64,000 nucleotides of DNA from Mesorhizobium sp. M1B.F.Ca.ET.045.04.1.1 (GTDB lineage Bacteria; Pseudomonadota; Alphaproteobacteria; Rhizobiales; Rhizobiaceae): positions 5,185,001 to 5,249,000 of the forward strand of contig NZ_CP034448.1 in NCBI RefSeq assembly GCF_003952465.1. The letters are read 5' to 3'. Position numbers and translations under genes: made by a program. This document shows, piece after piece, positions 25,718-33,828 of this stretch (the first letter of the stretch is position 1; the number at the start of each line of letters is the position of its first letter). Below the pieces are notes generated by a model, which searched no databases, had not been told where the DNA came from, and saw nothing but the letters and a program-made list of their open reading frames with translations.

Positions 25718-26503
25718 ATGCGTATTGCACTGCGTATCGCGCTCGCCGCTTCGGCCGCGCTGCTGACACTTGGCGTCGCCCAGGCTCAGGAAAAGACCCT
25801 GAGGATCGGCACCGAAGGCGCGTATCCGCCCTTCAACAACCTGACCTCGGACGGCCAGCTGGTCGGCTTCGACATCGACATCGCCAAGGCCCTCTGCGAC
25901 GAAATGAAGGTGAAATGCACCTTCGTCGCGCAGGACTGGGACGGCATCATTCCGGCGCTCCAGGCCGGCAAGTTCGACGCCATCGTCGCCTCGATGTCGA
26001 TCACGCCTGAGCGCCAGGAAAAGGTCGACTTCACCCACAAATACTACAACACGCCGTCTGCGATCGCGGTGCCGAAGGATTCGCCGCTCAAGGGCGTGAC
26101 CAAGGAAGACCTCGCCGGCAAGAATATCGGCGTCGCCACCACGACGACGCATTTCAACTATGCCTCGAAGACCTATACCGACAGCACCATCAAAGGTTAT
26201 CCGAGCAGCCCCGAGGAGCAGGCCGATCTCGCCAACGGCCGTCTCGACGCCATCGAGGACGACATCGTCGTGCTGCAGCAGTGGCTGGATTCGCCTGACG
26301 GCGCCTGCTGCAAGATCCTCGGCCAGCCTTCGCCGCAGCCGGTCGAAATCTTCGGACCGGGCGCCGGCATTGCCGTGCGCAAGGGCGAGACCGATCTTGT
26401 CAACAAGCTGAATGCGGCGATCGACGCCATCCGCGCCAACGGAAAGTACAAGGAAATCAACGACAAGTACTTCAAGTTCGACGTCTACGGCGCCGAGTCC
26501 TGA
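25718..26503 (+). CDS. Polar amino acid ABC transporter, periplasmic substrate-binding protein
   Basis: A 261-residue periplasmic binding protein: signal peptide to AQAQ (about residue 23), then the SBP_bac_3 fold (TLRIGTEGAYPPFNNL; DFTHKYYNTPSAIAVPK). The profile resembles lysine/arginine/ornithine- or histidine-binding proteins. The two permeases follow downstream past a strong hairpin. No ATPase gene lies in the run. Confidence 0.92.
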   Translation: MRIALRIALAASAALLTLGVAQAQEKTLRIGTEGAYPPFNNLTSDGQLVGFDIDIAKALCDEMKVKCTFVAQDWDGIIPALQAGKFDAIVASMSITPERQEKVDFTHKYYNTPSAIAVPKDSPLKGVTKEDLAGKNIGVATTTTHFNYASKTYTDSTIKGYPSSPEEQADLANGRLDAIEDDIVVLQQWLDSPDGACCKILGQPSPQPVEIFGPGAGIAVRKGETDLVNKLNAAIDAIRANGKYKEINDKYFKFDVYGAES

Positions 26504-26515
26504 TCATTGCGCTCG

Positions 26516-26541
26516 GGGCGGTGAGGACGACCTCACCGCCC
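26516..26541 (+). terminator. Hairpin after the substrate-binding protein gene (attenuating terminator)
   Basis: GGGCGGTGAGG, loop ACGA, CCTCACCGCCC, then a T-rich TTCTTTCGTT. A perfect 11-bp stem between the binding-protein gene and the permeases would let the binding protein be made in excess, as is common for ABC importers. Confidence 0.85.
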
Positions 26542-26581
26542 TTCTTTCGTTCCGGGATCGCCACGGAGACACGCCCCGCCA

Positions 26582-27298
26582 ATGCCGGCCCAAAGCATTT
26601 GGACACTTCTCAGTTGGGGGCCCGATGGCTGGAGTGACGATATCGCCTCTGGCGTGCTGGTCACGATTGCGCTGGCGCTCGCCACCCTCCCCATCGGCCT
26701 GGTGATCGGCTTTTTCGTCGCCTTCGCCAAACAGTCGCAAGAACCGTCGCTGCGGCTCGCGGCCAACATCTACACGACCGTCTTTCGCGGCCTGCCGGAG
26801 TTGGTGACGCTGTTCCTGTTCTTCTTCGGCATGCCGCTGCTGCTGCAATATGTCGTCCGGCTGTTCAATCCGGATGCCACGATCGACGTGAACAGCTTCA
26901 TTGCCGGCATGATTGTGCTCTCGCTGATCTTCTCGTCCTACGCCAGCGAGGTTTTTCTTTCCGCCTTTCGCGCCATTCCCAAGGGCCAGTACGAGGGCGG
27001 CTACGCCGTTGGCCTTTCGAAATGGCAGACGATGCGCCTCGTGGTCCTGCCGCAGTTGATACGCATCGCTTTTCCGGGCCTCGAGAATTGCTGGCTCAGC
27101 CTGCTCAAGGACACGTCGCTAGTGTCCGTGGTCAATCTTGCGGAAACGCTGCGCAACGCCGGCGTCGCGGCGCGCGTCACCAAGCATTCGTTCCTCTTCT
27201 ACAGCGTCGCCGCGCTGGTCTTCCTTGTGCTGGCCATCCTGTCATCGGTCGCCACCGGCTATATTCTGCGCTCCCTCGGGCGGAGAGAGGCACGATGA
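26582..27298 (+). CDS. Polar amino acid ABC transporter permease (HisQ-like)
   Basis: A 238-residue inner-membrane permease of the HisMQ family with about five helices and the EAA-like loop ECGYAVGLSKWQTMRLVVLPQ-type (about 140-160), which docks the ATPase. The final helix is FYSVAALVFLVLAILSSVA. It overlaps the next permease gene by ATGA, so the two are translated together and form the heterodimer. Confidence 0.92.
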   Translation: MPAQSIWTLLSWGPDGWSDDIASGVLVTIALALATLPIGLVIGFFVAFAKQSQEPSLRLAANIYTTVFRGLPELVTLFLFFFGMPLLLQYVVRLFNPDATIDVNSFIAGMIVLSLIFSSYASEVFLSAFRAIPKGQYEGGYAVGLSKWQTMRLVVLPQLIRIAFPGLENCWLSLLKDTSLVSVVNLAETLRNAGVAARVTKHSFLFYSVAALVFLVLAILSSVATGYILRSLGRREAR

Positions 27299-28122
27299 GC
27301 GTCAGCCACGCTATTGCCGTCGACAGGCCGCCGCCCGAGGCTCGCGGCTGGCCGCGCGCCCGCATCATAGGCTATGCGCTGGTCGGCGTGTGGATCCTCT
27401 TCGGCCTCGGCATCGTGGCCTATCTGGTCCATGCCTGGCAGGGCGGCACATTCTTTGACAGATACGCGCCAGCCTATCTGAGGGGACTTGGCACCACTTT
27501 GGCGCTGGTGGGCATCTCGATGGTGACCGGTGCGATCCTCTCGCTCCCCGTTGCCTACGGCCGCATGTCGAAGAACCGGATCCTGTCCGGATTTGCCTAT
27601 TGCTACGTCTATTTCTTCCGCGGCACGCCGCTGCTCGTGCAGACATATCTGGTCTATTACGGCATCGGCTCGTTCAGGCCGGAACTGCAATCCGTCGGTC
27701 TCTGGTGGTTCTTCCGCGAAGCTTTCTATTGCGGGGTGTTTGCCTTCTCGCTCAACACCGCCGCCTACCAGGCCGAAATCCTGCGCGGCGCCATCGAGAG
27801 CGTGCCCCGGGGCCAATGGGAGGGTGCCGCCTCGCTCGGGCTGCATAAGCTTCAGACGCTGAGCAAGGTAATCCTGCCCCAGGCGATCATCGTCGCGCTA
27901 CGGCCCTACGGCAACGAGCTCGTTTTGATGATCAAGGCCTCGGCCATCGTTGCCATCATCACCGTCTACGACCTGATGGGCAATGCCAAGCTCGCCTACG
28001 CCAACTCCTTCGACATCCAAGCCTATATCTGGGTAGCGATCGTCTATCTGGTGATGGTCGAGATCCTGCGCCACGGCGTCGAATGGATCGAGCGCCGGAT
28101 CACCATTCACCTCAAGCGATAG
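27295..28122 (+). CDS. Polar amino acid ABC transporter permease (HisM-like)
   Basis: A 275-residue partner permease. It begins with a longer N-terminus and one extra hydrophobic segment (IIGYALVGVWILFGLGIVAYLV) before the HisM-type core. The docking loop is GAASLGLHKLQTLSKVILPQA. The start is set by the four-base overlap with the upstream permease. The ATPase subunit must be encoded elsewhere. Confidence 0.92.
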   Translation: MSVSHAIAVDRPPPEARGWPRARIIGYALVGVWILFGLGIVAYLVHAWQGGTFFDRYAPAYLRGLGTTLALVGISMVTGAILSLPVAYGRMSKNRILSGFAYCYVYFFRGTPLLVQTYLVYYGIGSFRPELQSVGLWWFFREAFYCGVFAFSLNTAAYQAEILRGAIESVPRGQWEGAASLGLHKLQTLSKVILPQAIIVALRPYGNELVLMIKASAIVAIITVYDLMGNAKLAYANSFDIQAYIWVAIVYLVMVEILRHGVEWIERRITIHLKR

Positions 28123-28235
28123 AGCGCCGCGTTCCAGGCTGTACCAGTCGATGTGGCCCTCCGTGCCTTGACGAATTTTTCGCATGGCCTAGACCTTCCG
28201 GCACTGAAATCTCTCTTTTGTTGGAAGGCAGGCTA

Positions 28236-29105
28236 ATGGCATCGGTTGCATTTCTCGGTCTTGGCGTCATGGGCTATCCGATGGCCGGCCACCTCAGGAA
28301 CAAGGGCGGCCACGACGTCGCCGTCTACAACCGTACAACGGCCAAGGCCGAGCAGTGGGTCGCCCAACATGGCGGCAGGCTGGCACTGACGCCGGCCGAA
28401 GCGGCCGAAGGCAAAGATTTTGTGTTCTCCTGCGTCGGCAATGACGACGACCTGCGCTCGGTGACGACCGGCGCCAAGGGCGCCTTCGGAGCGATGAAGA
28501 AAGGTTCCGTCTTCATCGACAATACTACCGCCTCGGCCGAGGTCGCGCGAGAATTGGCCGACGCCGCTGAAAATGCCGGCTTTTCCTTCCTCGACGCGCC
28601 GGTATCGGGCGGCCAGGCAGGCGCCGAGAACGGCGTGCTGACCGTCATGGTCGGCGGCGAGCAGGCAGCCTTCGACAAGGCAAGGCCGATCATCGACGCC
28701 TTTGCCCGCATGGTCGGGCTGATGGGGTCGGCGGGCGCCGGCCAGCTCACCAAGATGATCAACCAGATCGCCATTGCCGGCCTCGTCCAGGGGCTGGCCG
28801 AAGGCATCCATTTCGGCAAGAAGTCCGGGCTCGACATCGAGAAGGTCATCGAGGTGATCTCCAAGGGCGCCGCCGGCTCCTGGCAGATGGAAAACCGCCA
28901 CAAGACGATGAACGCCGGAAAATATGATTTCGGCTTTGCCGTCGACTGGATGCGCAAGGATCTCGGCATCTGCCTCGCCGAGGCCAACCGCAATGGCGCC
29001 AGGCTGCCGGTGACGGCGCTGGTCGACCAGTTCTACAAGGATGTGCAGGCGATGGGCGGGCGGCGCTGGGACACGTCCTCGCTGCTGGCGCGCCTGGAAA
29101 AATAG
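28236..29105 (+). CDS. NAD(P)-dependent beta-hydroxyacid dehydrogenase (3-hydroxyisobutyrate dehydrogenase family)
   Basis: 289 residues. The Rossmann motif GLGVMGYPMAGHL is at the N-terminus, the substrate-binding DAPVSGG is near 118, and the catalytic Lys is in GAGQLTKMINQ. The family oxidises 3-hydroxyisobutyrate or reduces tartronate, succinic or glyoxylic semialdehyde; the exact substrate cannot be fixed here. ATG at 28236 follows GGAAGGCAGGC. It is followed after 6 bp by the AlkD-like gene. Confidence 0.92.
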   Translation: MASVAFLGLGVMGYPMAGHLRNKGGHDVAVYNRTTAKAEQWVAQHGGRLALTPAEAAEGKDFVFSCVGNDDDLRSVTTGAKGAFGAMKKGSVFIDNTTASAEVARELADAAENAGFSFLDAPVSGGQAGAENGVLTVMVGGEQAAFDKARPIIDAFARMVGLMGSAGAGQLTKMINQIAIAGLVQGLAEGIHFGKKSGLDIEKVIEVISKGAAGSWQMENRHKTMNAGKYDFGFAVDWMRKDLGICLAEANRNGARLPVTALVDQFYKDVQAMGGRRWDTSSLLARLEK

Positions 29106-29111
29106 ACAGCG

Positions 29112-29816
29112 ATGGCCCCGCCCGATCCGAGCTGGAGCGCCGACGACATCGTCGCTCATTTGCGCTCGATCGGCACCGAGGAGAACCGCGCCGGCATGGC
29201 GCGGTTCGGCATCAATACCGCGGCCGCGCTCGGCGTCGGCAATTCCGATCTGCGGCCGCTGGCAAGCAAGCTGAAGAAGAACCACGAGAGGTCGCTGCTT
29301 CTCTGGGATACCGGCATCCGCGAGGCGCGATTGATGGCCGCCTTCACCGGCGAGGCGAAGAAGGTCGATGTCGGCCAGTGCCGGCGCTGGGCCGCCGGTT
29401 TCGACAGCTGGGAAATCGTCGACACCGTTGCCGACCTGTTCGCCGAAACGCCGTTCTGGCGCGAGCTGATCGAGGAATTCGCCGAGGACGAACGCGAGTT
29501 CGTGCGCCGCACCGCCTTTGCCATGCTGGCCTGGGGCGCGGTGCATCTGAAGAAGGAGCCGGATGCGACCTTCCTTGCCTATCTGCCGCTGATCGAGAAG
29601 CATGCGGGCGACCCGCGCAACTTCGTCCGCAAGGCGGTCAACTGGGCGCTGCGGCAGATCGGCAAGCGGTCGATGGCACTGCACGCCCCTGCCCTTGCGC
29701 TGGCCGAGAAACTGGCGGCATCGTCCGACAAGACGGCGCGCTGGATCGGCAAGGACGCTGTCAAGGAACTGACGGATGCCAAACAGCTCGAACGGCTCGC
29801 TGCCGGAAAGGCTTGA
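29112..29816 (+). CDS. AlkD-like DNA alkylation repair protein
   Basis: A 234-residue all-helical HEAT-like protein of the DNA alkylation repair (AlkC/AlkD) family. Members remove positively charged alkylated bases without base flipping. Recognised from the N-terminal RFGINTAAALGVGNSDLRPL and the VRKAVNWALRQIGK repeat near 175. The next gene overlaps its last 41 bases. Confidence 0.88.
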   Translation: MAPPDPSWSADDIVAHLRSIGTEENRAGMARFGINTAAALGVGNSDLRPLASKLKKNHERSLLLWDTGIREARLMAAFTGEAKKVDVGQCRRWAAGFDSWEIVDTVADLFAETPFWRELIEEFAEDEREFVRRTAFAMLAWGAVHLKKEPDATFLAYLPLIEKHAGDPRNFVRKAVNWALRQIGKRSMALHAPALALAEKLAASSDKTARWIGKDAVKELTDAKQLERLAAGKA

Positions 29817-30354
29817 TCTCGGCCATATCCGCTTCATCGAGGTGACGCGGCAAACGCGCGGTCGTTTCGAAGACCTGTTCGAGCAGCCCGGCGCGCCGAA
29901 ATATTGCTGGTGCATGGCCTGGCGCCATTCCAGCCGTGAGCACATTGAGAACGACGAGAAGAAGCGCATGATGATGGCGCTGATCGACGCCGGCACTCCC
30001 GTCGGCATCGTCGCCGAGCTCGACAGCAAGATGGTCGGCTGGTGTTCGGTCGCGCCGCGCGAAACCTATCGAAAACTCTCAAAGCAGCAGGACGACAGCG
30101 AAACAGGCGTCTGGTCGATTGTTTGCTTCTACGTCCCAAGGGCCTTGCGCGGTGGCGGCCTCGCTTCCGCTTTGCTGGATGCCGCGATCGAGCACGCTTT
30201 CGCCAAAGGCGCTTCTACCATTGAGGCCTATCCGGTCGACGAGGCCGCACCGAGCTATCGCTTCATGGGTTTTCGCGACATGTTCGTCGCACGGGGTTTT
30301 CATGAGGTAGGCACAGCCGGCGCACGGCGGCATGTGATGCGGATGGACCGTTGA
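29776..30354 (+). CDS. GNAT-family N-acetyltransferase
   Basis: 192 residues. The acetyl-CoA pyrophosphate-binding stretch is RALRGGGLASALLDAAI, typical of GNAT motif A, and the C-terminal HVMRMDR end is usual for the family. An N-terminal CWCMAW segment recalls DUF1697-type or glyphosate-like N-terminal extensions but is not diagnostic. The ATG at 29776 has AAGGAAC before it. The substrate is unknown. Confidence 0.88.
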   Translation: MPNSSNGSLPERLDLGHIRFIEVTRQTRGRFEDLFEQPGAPKYCWCMAWRHSSREHIENDEKKRMMMALIDAGTPVGIVAELDSKMVGWCSVAPRETYRKLSKQQDDSETGVWSIVCFYVPRALRGGGLASALLDAAIEHAFAKGASTIEAYPVDEAAPSYRFMGFRDMFVARGFHEVGTAGARRHVMRMDR

Positions 30355-30417
30355 TCTGAAACAGTCACAACGCTCTTACTCGATTCCGGAGATCAACTGA
30401 CGGAGGATGGCACGACT

Positions 30418-30993
30418 ATGAGCAAGCATTTCAAAACACGCGCGATGCTGGTGGCGTTAGCGCTCGCGCTCGCCACCACCGGAACCAATGCCGCGGCCGA
30501 TATCGCGCACATCTTCTGGAAGAATCTGCGCCCGACGACGCAGGCGGTGGCCGAGGACGCCAACCTGCCGATGATCGCAGCGAAGCTGCCTGACCACGGC
30601 GAGACGCTGTCGCTCGATCTGCAGGACAAGACCATTCAGTTGGCCGGCTATGCATTGCCGGTCGATCGCGACGGCGACCTCGTCTACCAGTTCCTGCTGG
30701 TGCCGTGGACGGGCGCCTGCAGCCACATGCCGACGCCGCCGCCCAACCAGATCGTGCTGGTGACGCCGGCGCATCCGTACAAAATGTCGGAGGCCTATCA
30801 GCCGGTCTCCGTCACCGGCGTACTGAAGCCCGGCATGGAGAAGAGCCAGCTCTTCATCCTCGACGGCGTCTTGATCGTCCAGTCGGGCTATACCGTGCGC
30901 AAGGCGGAGGTGGCGAGCGTCGATACGGTGCCGGACGCGGTCACGTTGCCGGTCAACTCGCCGTGGAATTTCCTCAACAAAAAGAAGAACTAA
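30418..30993 (+). CDS. DUF3299 secreted protein
   Basis: 191 residues: signal peptide to TNAAAD (about 27), then a DUF3299 domain. The signature GACSHMPTPPPNQIV near residue 100 is characteristic and could bind a metal through its Cys and His. Related proteins sit in transport operons of unknown metals or in cell-envelope clusters. ATG at 30418 has CGGAGGATGG before it. Convergent with the Lrp gene, separated by a hairpin. Confidence 0.85.
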   Translation: MSKHFKTRAMLVALALALATTGTNAAADIAHIFWKNLRPTTQAVAEDANLPMIAAKLPDHGETLSLDLQDKTIQLAGYALPVDRDGDLVYQFLLVPWTGACSHMPTPPPNQIVLVTPAHPYKMSEAYQPVSVTGVLKPGMEKSQLFILDGVLIVQSGYTVRKAEVASVDTVPDAVTLPVNSPWNFLNKKKN

Positions 30994-30995
30994 AT

Positions 30996-31028
30996 CTCGC
31001 CGCTTCGCGTATAGTGGAAAGCGGCGAG
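30996..31028. terminator. Bidirectional hairpin between DUF3299 and lrp
   Basis: CTCGCCGCTT (30996-31005) and AAGCGGCGAG (31019-31028) form a perfect 10-bp stem in a convergent intergenic gap. It lacks a clear T-tract, so the terminator role is likely rather than certain. Confidence 0.6.
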
Positions 31029-31038
31029 CGCTAGATGA

Positions 31039-31530
31039 TCAGGCCGCGTTGGCGCCCGATTCCTTGTCGAGCACCATGTAGTCGAGCGGGATCTCGGTCG
31101 TGTATTTGATCTGCTCCATGGCGAAGGACGACGACACGTCGCGGATCTCGATCTTAGCGATCAGCCGCTTGTAGAAGGCGTCGTAAGCGGCAATGTCGGG
31201 CACCACGACGCGCAGCAGATAGTCGACATCGCCGCTCATGCGGTAGAACTCGACCACTTCCGGGAATTCCTGGATGACCTCGGAGAAGCGCCGCAGCCAT
31301 TCATGGCTGTGCGAATTGGTGCGGATCGACACGAAAACGGTGACGCGAACATTGACCTTTTCGTGGTCGAGAATGGCCACGCGCCGCTGGATGACGCCCT
31401 CTTCCTCGAGCTTCTGGATACGCCGCCAGCACGGCGTGGTCGACAGGCCGACTTTCTTGGCGACATCGGCGACCGCAAGTGTCGCATCCTCCTGCAGGAG
31501 GCGGAGAATTTTTCGGTCAAGGCGGTCCAT
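31039..31530 (-). CDS. Lrp/AsnC-family transcriptional regulator
   Basis: A 163-residue feast/famine regulator. The helix-turn-helix occupies residues 1-60 (LDRKILRLLQEDATLAVADVAKKVGLSTTPCWRRIQKLEEEGVI), and the RAM ligand domain follows (GDVDYLLRVVVPD). It belongs to the common one-domain class that binds amino acids. CTGGAG before the ATG supports the start. The target is unknown; the amino acid ABC transporter lies 3 kb away on the other strand. Confidence 0.93.
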   Translation of the reverse strand: MDRLDRKILRLLQEDATLAVADVAKKVGLSTTPCWRRIQKLEEEGVIQRRVAILDHEKVNVRVTVFVSIRTNSHSHEWLRRFSEVIQEFPEVVEFYRMSGDVDYLLRVVVPDIAAYDAFYKRLIAKIEIRDVSSSFAMEQIKYTTEIPLDYMVLDKESGANAA

Positions 31531-31639
31531 CGGGAGAACTCCAGGGGAATAGTTTCGCTATATTCCCTTTTATCCGGGCCTTCCACAAGAAAGAAATTCT
31601 GCCAATGGCGGCAAAAGCGAGTGATATCTTGCCGAATGC

Positions 31640-32257
31640 CTATCCGATGCGATAGCGGATTTGCGACCGCAGGAAAGGCAGCAAATCCATTTCAAACCAG
31701 GGATTCTGCTTCAACCAGCCGGTGTTTCGCCATGACGGATGTGGCAGCGGCAGCACTTTCCGGGCGGGCGACTGGTCCCAAATGGTGCGCCAGTTTTTGA
31801 CCGTTTCCGTCAGCGATGGCCCACGGGCCGAGCCCATGTGCCAGGATTGCGCATAACCGCCGATCGTCAGCACCAGATCGATCTGCGGCATCAGCGCCAT
31901 CAACGCAGCGCGCCAGGCCGGCGCGCATTCGCGGCGCGGCGGCAGGTCGGCGCCCTTGGCATCCTGACCCGGGAAGCAAAAACCCATCGGCACGATGGCG
32001 AATTTTTTCGTGTCGTAGAACTCTTCGCTGCTGACACCGAGCCAGCTTCTGAGGCGATCCCCGGAAGCATCGGTGAAAGGCATGCCCGATATGTGGACCT
32101 TGGTGCCCGGCGCCTGGCTGGCGAGCAGGATGCGCGCGCTCGACGATGGCCTCAGCACCGGACGCGGCTCATGCGGCAACGGTCGGCCGCGCGGTTGCTC
32201 GACGCAGATGCGGCAGGCCCGCACCCTGGTGGTGAGGCTTTCCAGCGCTTGGGTCAT
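31640..32257 (-). CDS. Uracil-DNA glycosylase family protein
   Basis: A 205-residue protein with the uracil-DNA glycosylase fold: motif A near SQAPGTKVHISGMPFTDASG and motif B PHPSWRN at the C-terminal side. Only two Cys of the N-terminal CRIC motif are visible, so the four-Cys iron-sulfur cluster of family 4 may be absent. It removes uracil or related bases from DNA or has lost that activity. The ATG at 32257 gives the normal family length; the frame is open for 29 more codons upstream. It follows the GST gene on the same strand. Confidence 0.82.
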   Translation of the reverse strand: MTQALESLTTRVRACRICVEQPRGRPLPHEPRPVLRPSSSARILLASQAPGTKVHISGMPFTDASGDRLRSWLGVSSEEFYDTKKFAIVPMGFCFPGQDAKGADLPPRRECAPAWRAALMALMPQIDLVLTIGGYAQSWHMGSARGPSLTETVKNWRTIWDQSPARKVLPLPHPSWRNTGWLKQNPWFEMDLLPFLRSQIRYRIG

Positions 32258-32283
32258 GCTCGGCAAGTCGTCCAAATGGGGCC

Positions 32284-32895
32284 TCAGGCAGCGGCGCTTG
32301 GCCGGCTGGAGAGCGCCGCGTGCCAGCGCAGCACATTCGCGCATTCCTCGGGCACCGTGATACGGGCCGGCTTCATGAAGTCGATGGCGATCAACCCGGT
32401 GATGTCGGCGACCGAATAGGTGTCGCCGGCGGCGAACTCCCTATCCGCCAGTTCGCGGTCAAGGAGATGCAGGAATTCAATGACCTTGGGCTTGTTGGCC
32501 TCGCCCCATTCCGGGATCTGCGGCACCTCCCAGTCCTTCATCGCCGGGTGGATATGCCGGAAGGCAGCGGCGACGCAGCTGAGGAGGTTTAACTCCAGGC
32601 GCCTTTGCCACATCTCCACCTTGGCCTTGCCTAGCGCGCCCTTTCCGAACAAAGCGGGCTCGGGATGCAACTCCTCGAAATAGCGGCAGATGGCTATCGA
32701 TTCTGTGATGATGGTGCCGTCGTCCAATTCCAGAACCGGCAGCCGCCGCAGTGGATTGCGCGACGCCACCGGCTCCTCGCGATGCTCCAGCGCGCCCATG
32801 TCGACAGGCACCAGCGGAACCGTCAGCCCCTTTTCCGCCAGGAAAACCCGAACCCGCCTGGGGTTCGGAGCGCGGCCGCCATCGAACAACTTCAT
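32284..32895 (-). CDS. Glutathione S-transferase family protein
   Basis: 203 residues with an N-terminal thioredoxin-like domain (PNPRRVRVFLAEKGL; RLPVLELDDGTIITESIAIC) and a C-terminal helical domain. The ESIAIC stretch is the glutathione gamma-glutamyl-binding motif. GGAG before the ATG at 32895 sets the start; the longer frame reads into the palindromic repeats upstream. It is the first gene of a GST-to-UDG pair, with 26 bp between them. The substrate is unknown. Confidence 0.93.
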   Translation of the reverse strand: MKLFDGGRAPNPRRVRVFLAEKGLTVPLVPVDMGALEHREEPVASRNPLRRLPVLELDDGTIITESIAICRYFEELHPEPALFGKGALGKAKVEMWQRRLELNLLSCVAAAFRHIHPAMKDWEVPQIPEWGEANKPKVIEFLHLLDRELADREFAAGDTYSVADITGLIAIDFMKPARITVPEECANVLRWHAALSSRPSAAA

Positions 32896-32925
32896 TCCAT
32901 TCTCCGATCTTTCACCCTGATCATA

Positions 32926-33102
32926 GGGCATGATCCCGAAAAGTGTGCGGCGGTTTTCGGGAAAGATCATGCCCAACAAGAAGGGCGCACTTCAATGCAT
33001 GTCGCCCAAAAGTGCGCAGCGGTTTTGGGAGAACGACATGCATCAAAACAAAGATGCATGTCGCCCAAAAGTGCGCAGCGGTTTTGGGAGAACGACATGC
33101 AT
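32926..33102. repeat. Tandem array of three rhizobial palindromic elements
   Basis: Three related 48- to 49-bp hairpins follow each other: 32926-32973 (arms GGGCATGATC and GATCATGCCC), 32995-33043 and 33054-33102 (arms ATGCATGTCG and CGACATGCAT). Copies two and three are identical over their whole length. Each has a centre of CCCAAAAGTGCGCAGCGG type followed by GGTTTTGGG. They fill the gap between the GST and nuclease genes. The exact tandem duplication suggests recent local amplification. Confidence 0.85.
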
Positions 33103-33128
33103 CGAACAGAGCATCGCCAGAAGCGGCA

Positions 33129-33752
33129 TCACCAGAAGCGAACAAGCTCGCGCAGCGCGTCGCCAAGCGAAGCCAACGTGCCATGCTTCCTTTCGGTCGG
33201 TTGGTCGTGATGGCTGTCGCGCCAGTCCTGCGGCTCTTCGAAGGAGCCGGCCCAAATGCCGACCTTGGCGACCCGCGCGGTCGCCTCCTCGGTTTCGAAG
33301 TCGCCGAAGGCGACGGCCCATCCAGCCTGCACTTGAGCACGGTTGAGTTGGGTGTCGCCTGCCTTGCAGTCACCGAGCAGCCGGCCGTAGCGGTCGCGCT
33401 GCCAGCCGCTGCAGGACACCGGCCTGTTGGCGATCAGCCGCACCAGCGACTGCCGTGCAAGCCTGCCGCAAGGGTAGTCGGCGCCCTCCTTGCGGCACGT
33501 CTGTGTGTATTCCGGAGCGTCGATGCCGCGCATGCGGATGCGCTCGGTACCCAGCGTGAGCGAATCGCCATCATTGACGATGGCCGTGCCTTGCTCCTTG
33601 CGCGTCTCGAAACGGTCGAGCCGCGCCGCCACCAGGATGAACAGGCCAAGCACAATCGCGGTCAGCCCATAATCCAGCAGCCTGCGCCAGAGGCTGCGCG
33701 GAGGCCGCGGAGCATATCGCCGGCGCGGTCCTCGCGACCAGGAACGGCTCAT
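33129..33752 (-). CDS. Membrane-anchored thermonuclease (SNase-like) protein
   Basis: A 207-residue protein with an N-terminal basic stretch, one transmembrane helix (LLDYGLTAIVLGLFILVAARL) and a staphylococcal-nuclease-like domain. The catalytic region shows NDGDSL, the Arg-containing MRGIDAPEY and the DRYGRLLGDC loop. The Cys pairs (QTC, YPC, SCSG, GDC) suggest disulfides and a periplasmic active domain. It is divergent from the histidine kinase. Confidence 0.88.
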   Translation of the reverse strand: MSRSWSRGPRRRYAPRPPRSLWRRLLDYGLTAIVLGLFILVAARLDRFETRKEQGTAIVNDGDSLTLGTERIRMRGIDAPEYTQTCRKEGADYPCGRLARQSLVRLIANRPVSCSGWQRDRYGRLLGDCKAGDTQLNRAQVQAGWAVAFGDFETEEATARVAKVGIWAGSFEEPQDWRDSHHDQPTERKHGTLASLGDALRELVRFW

Positions 33753-33828
33753 ATGGCAAACAGTCTCTTAATCATTCGAACGTAGCTTAACGAACTGAAA
33801 ATCGCTGCGCGCAGAAATTGAACTTCGC

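Noticed and set aside
32926..33102. CRISPR array
   Set aside because: The units are palindromes with near-identical spacers of 10-20 bp and no cas genes; they are intergenic elements.
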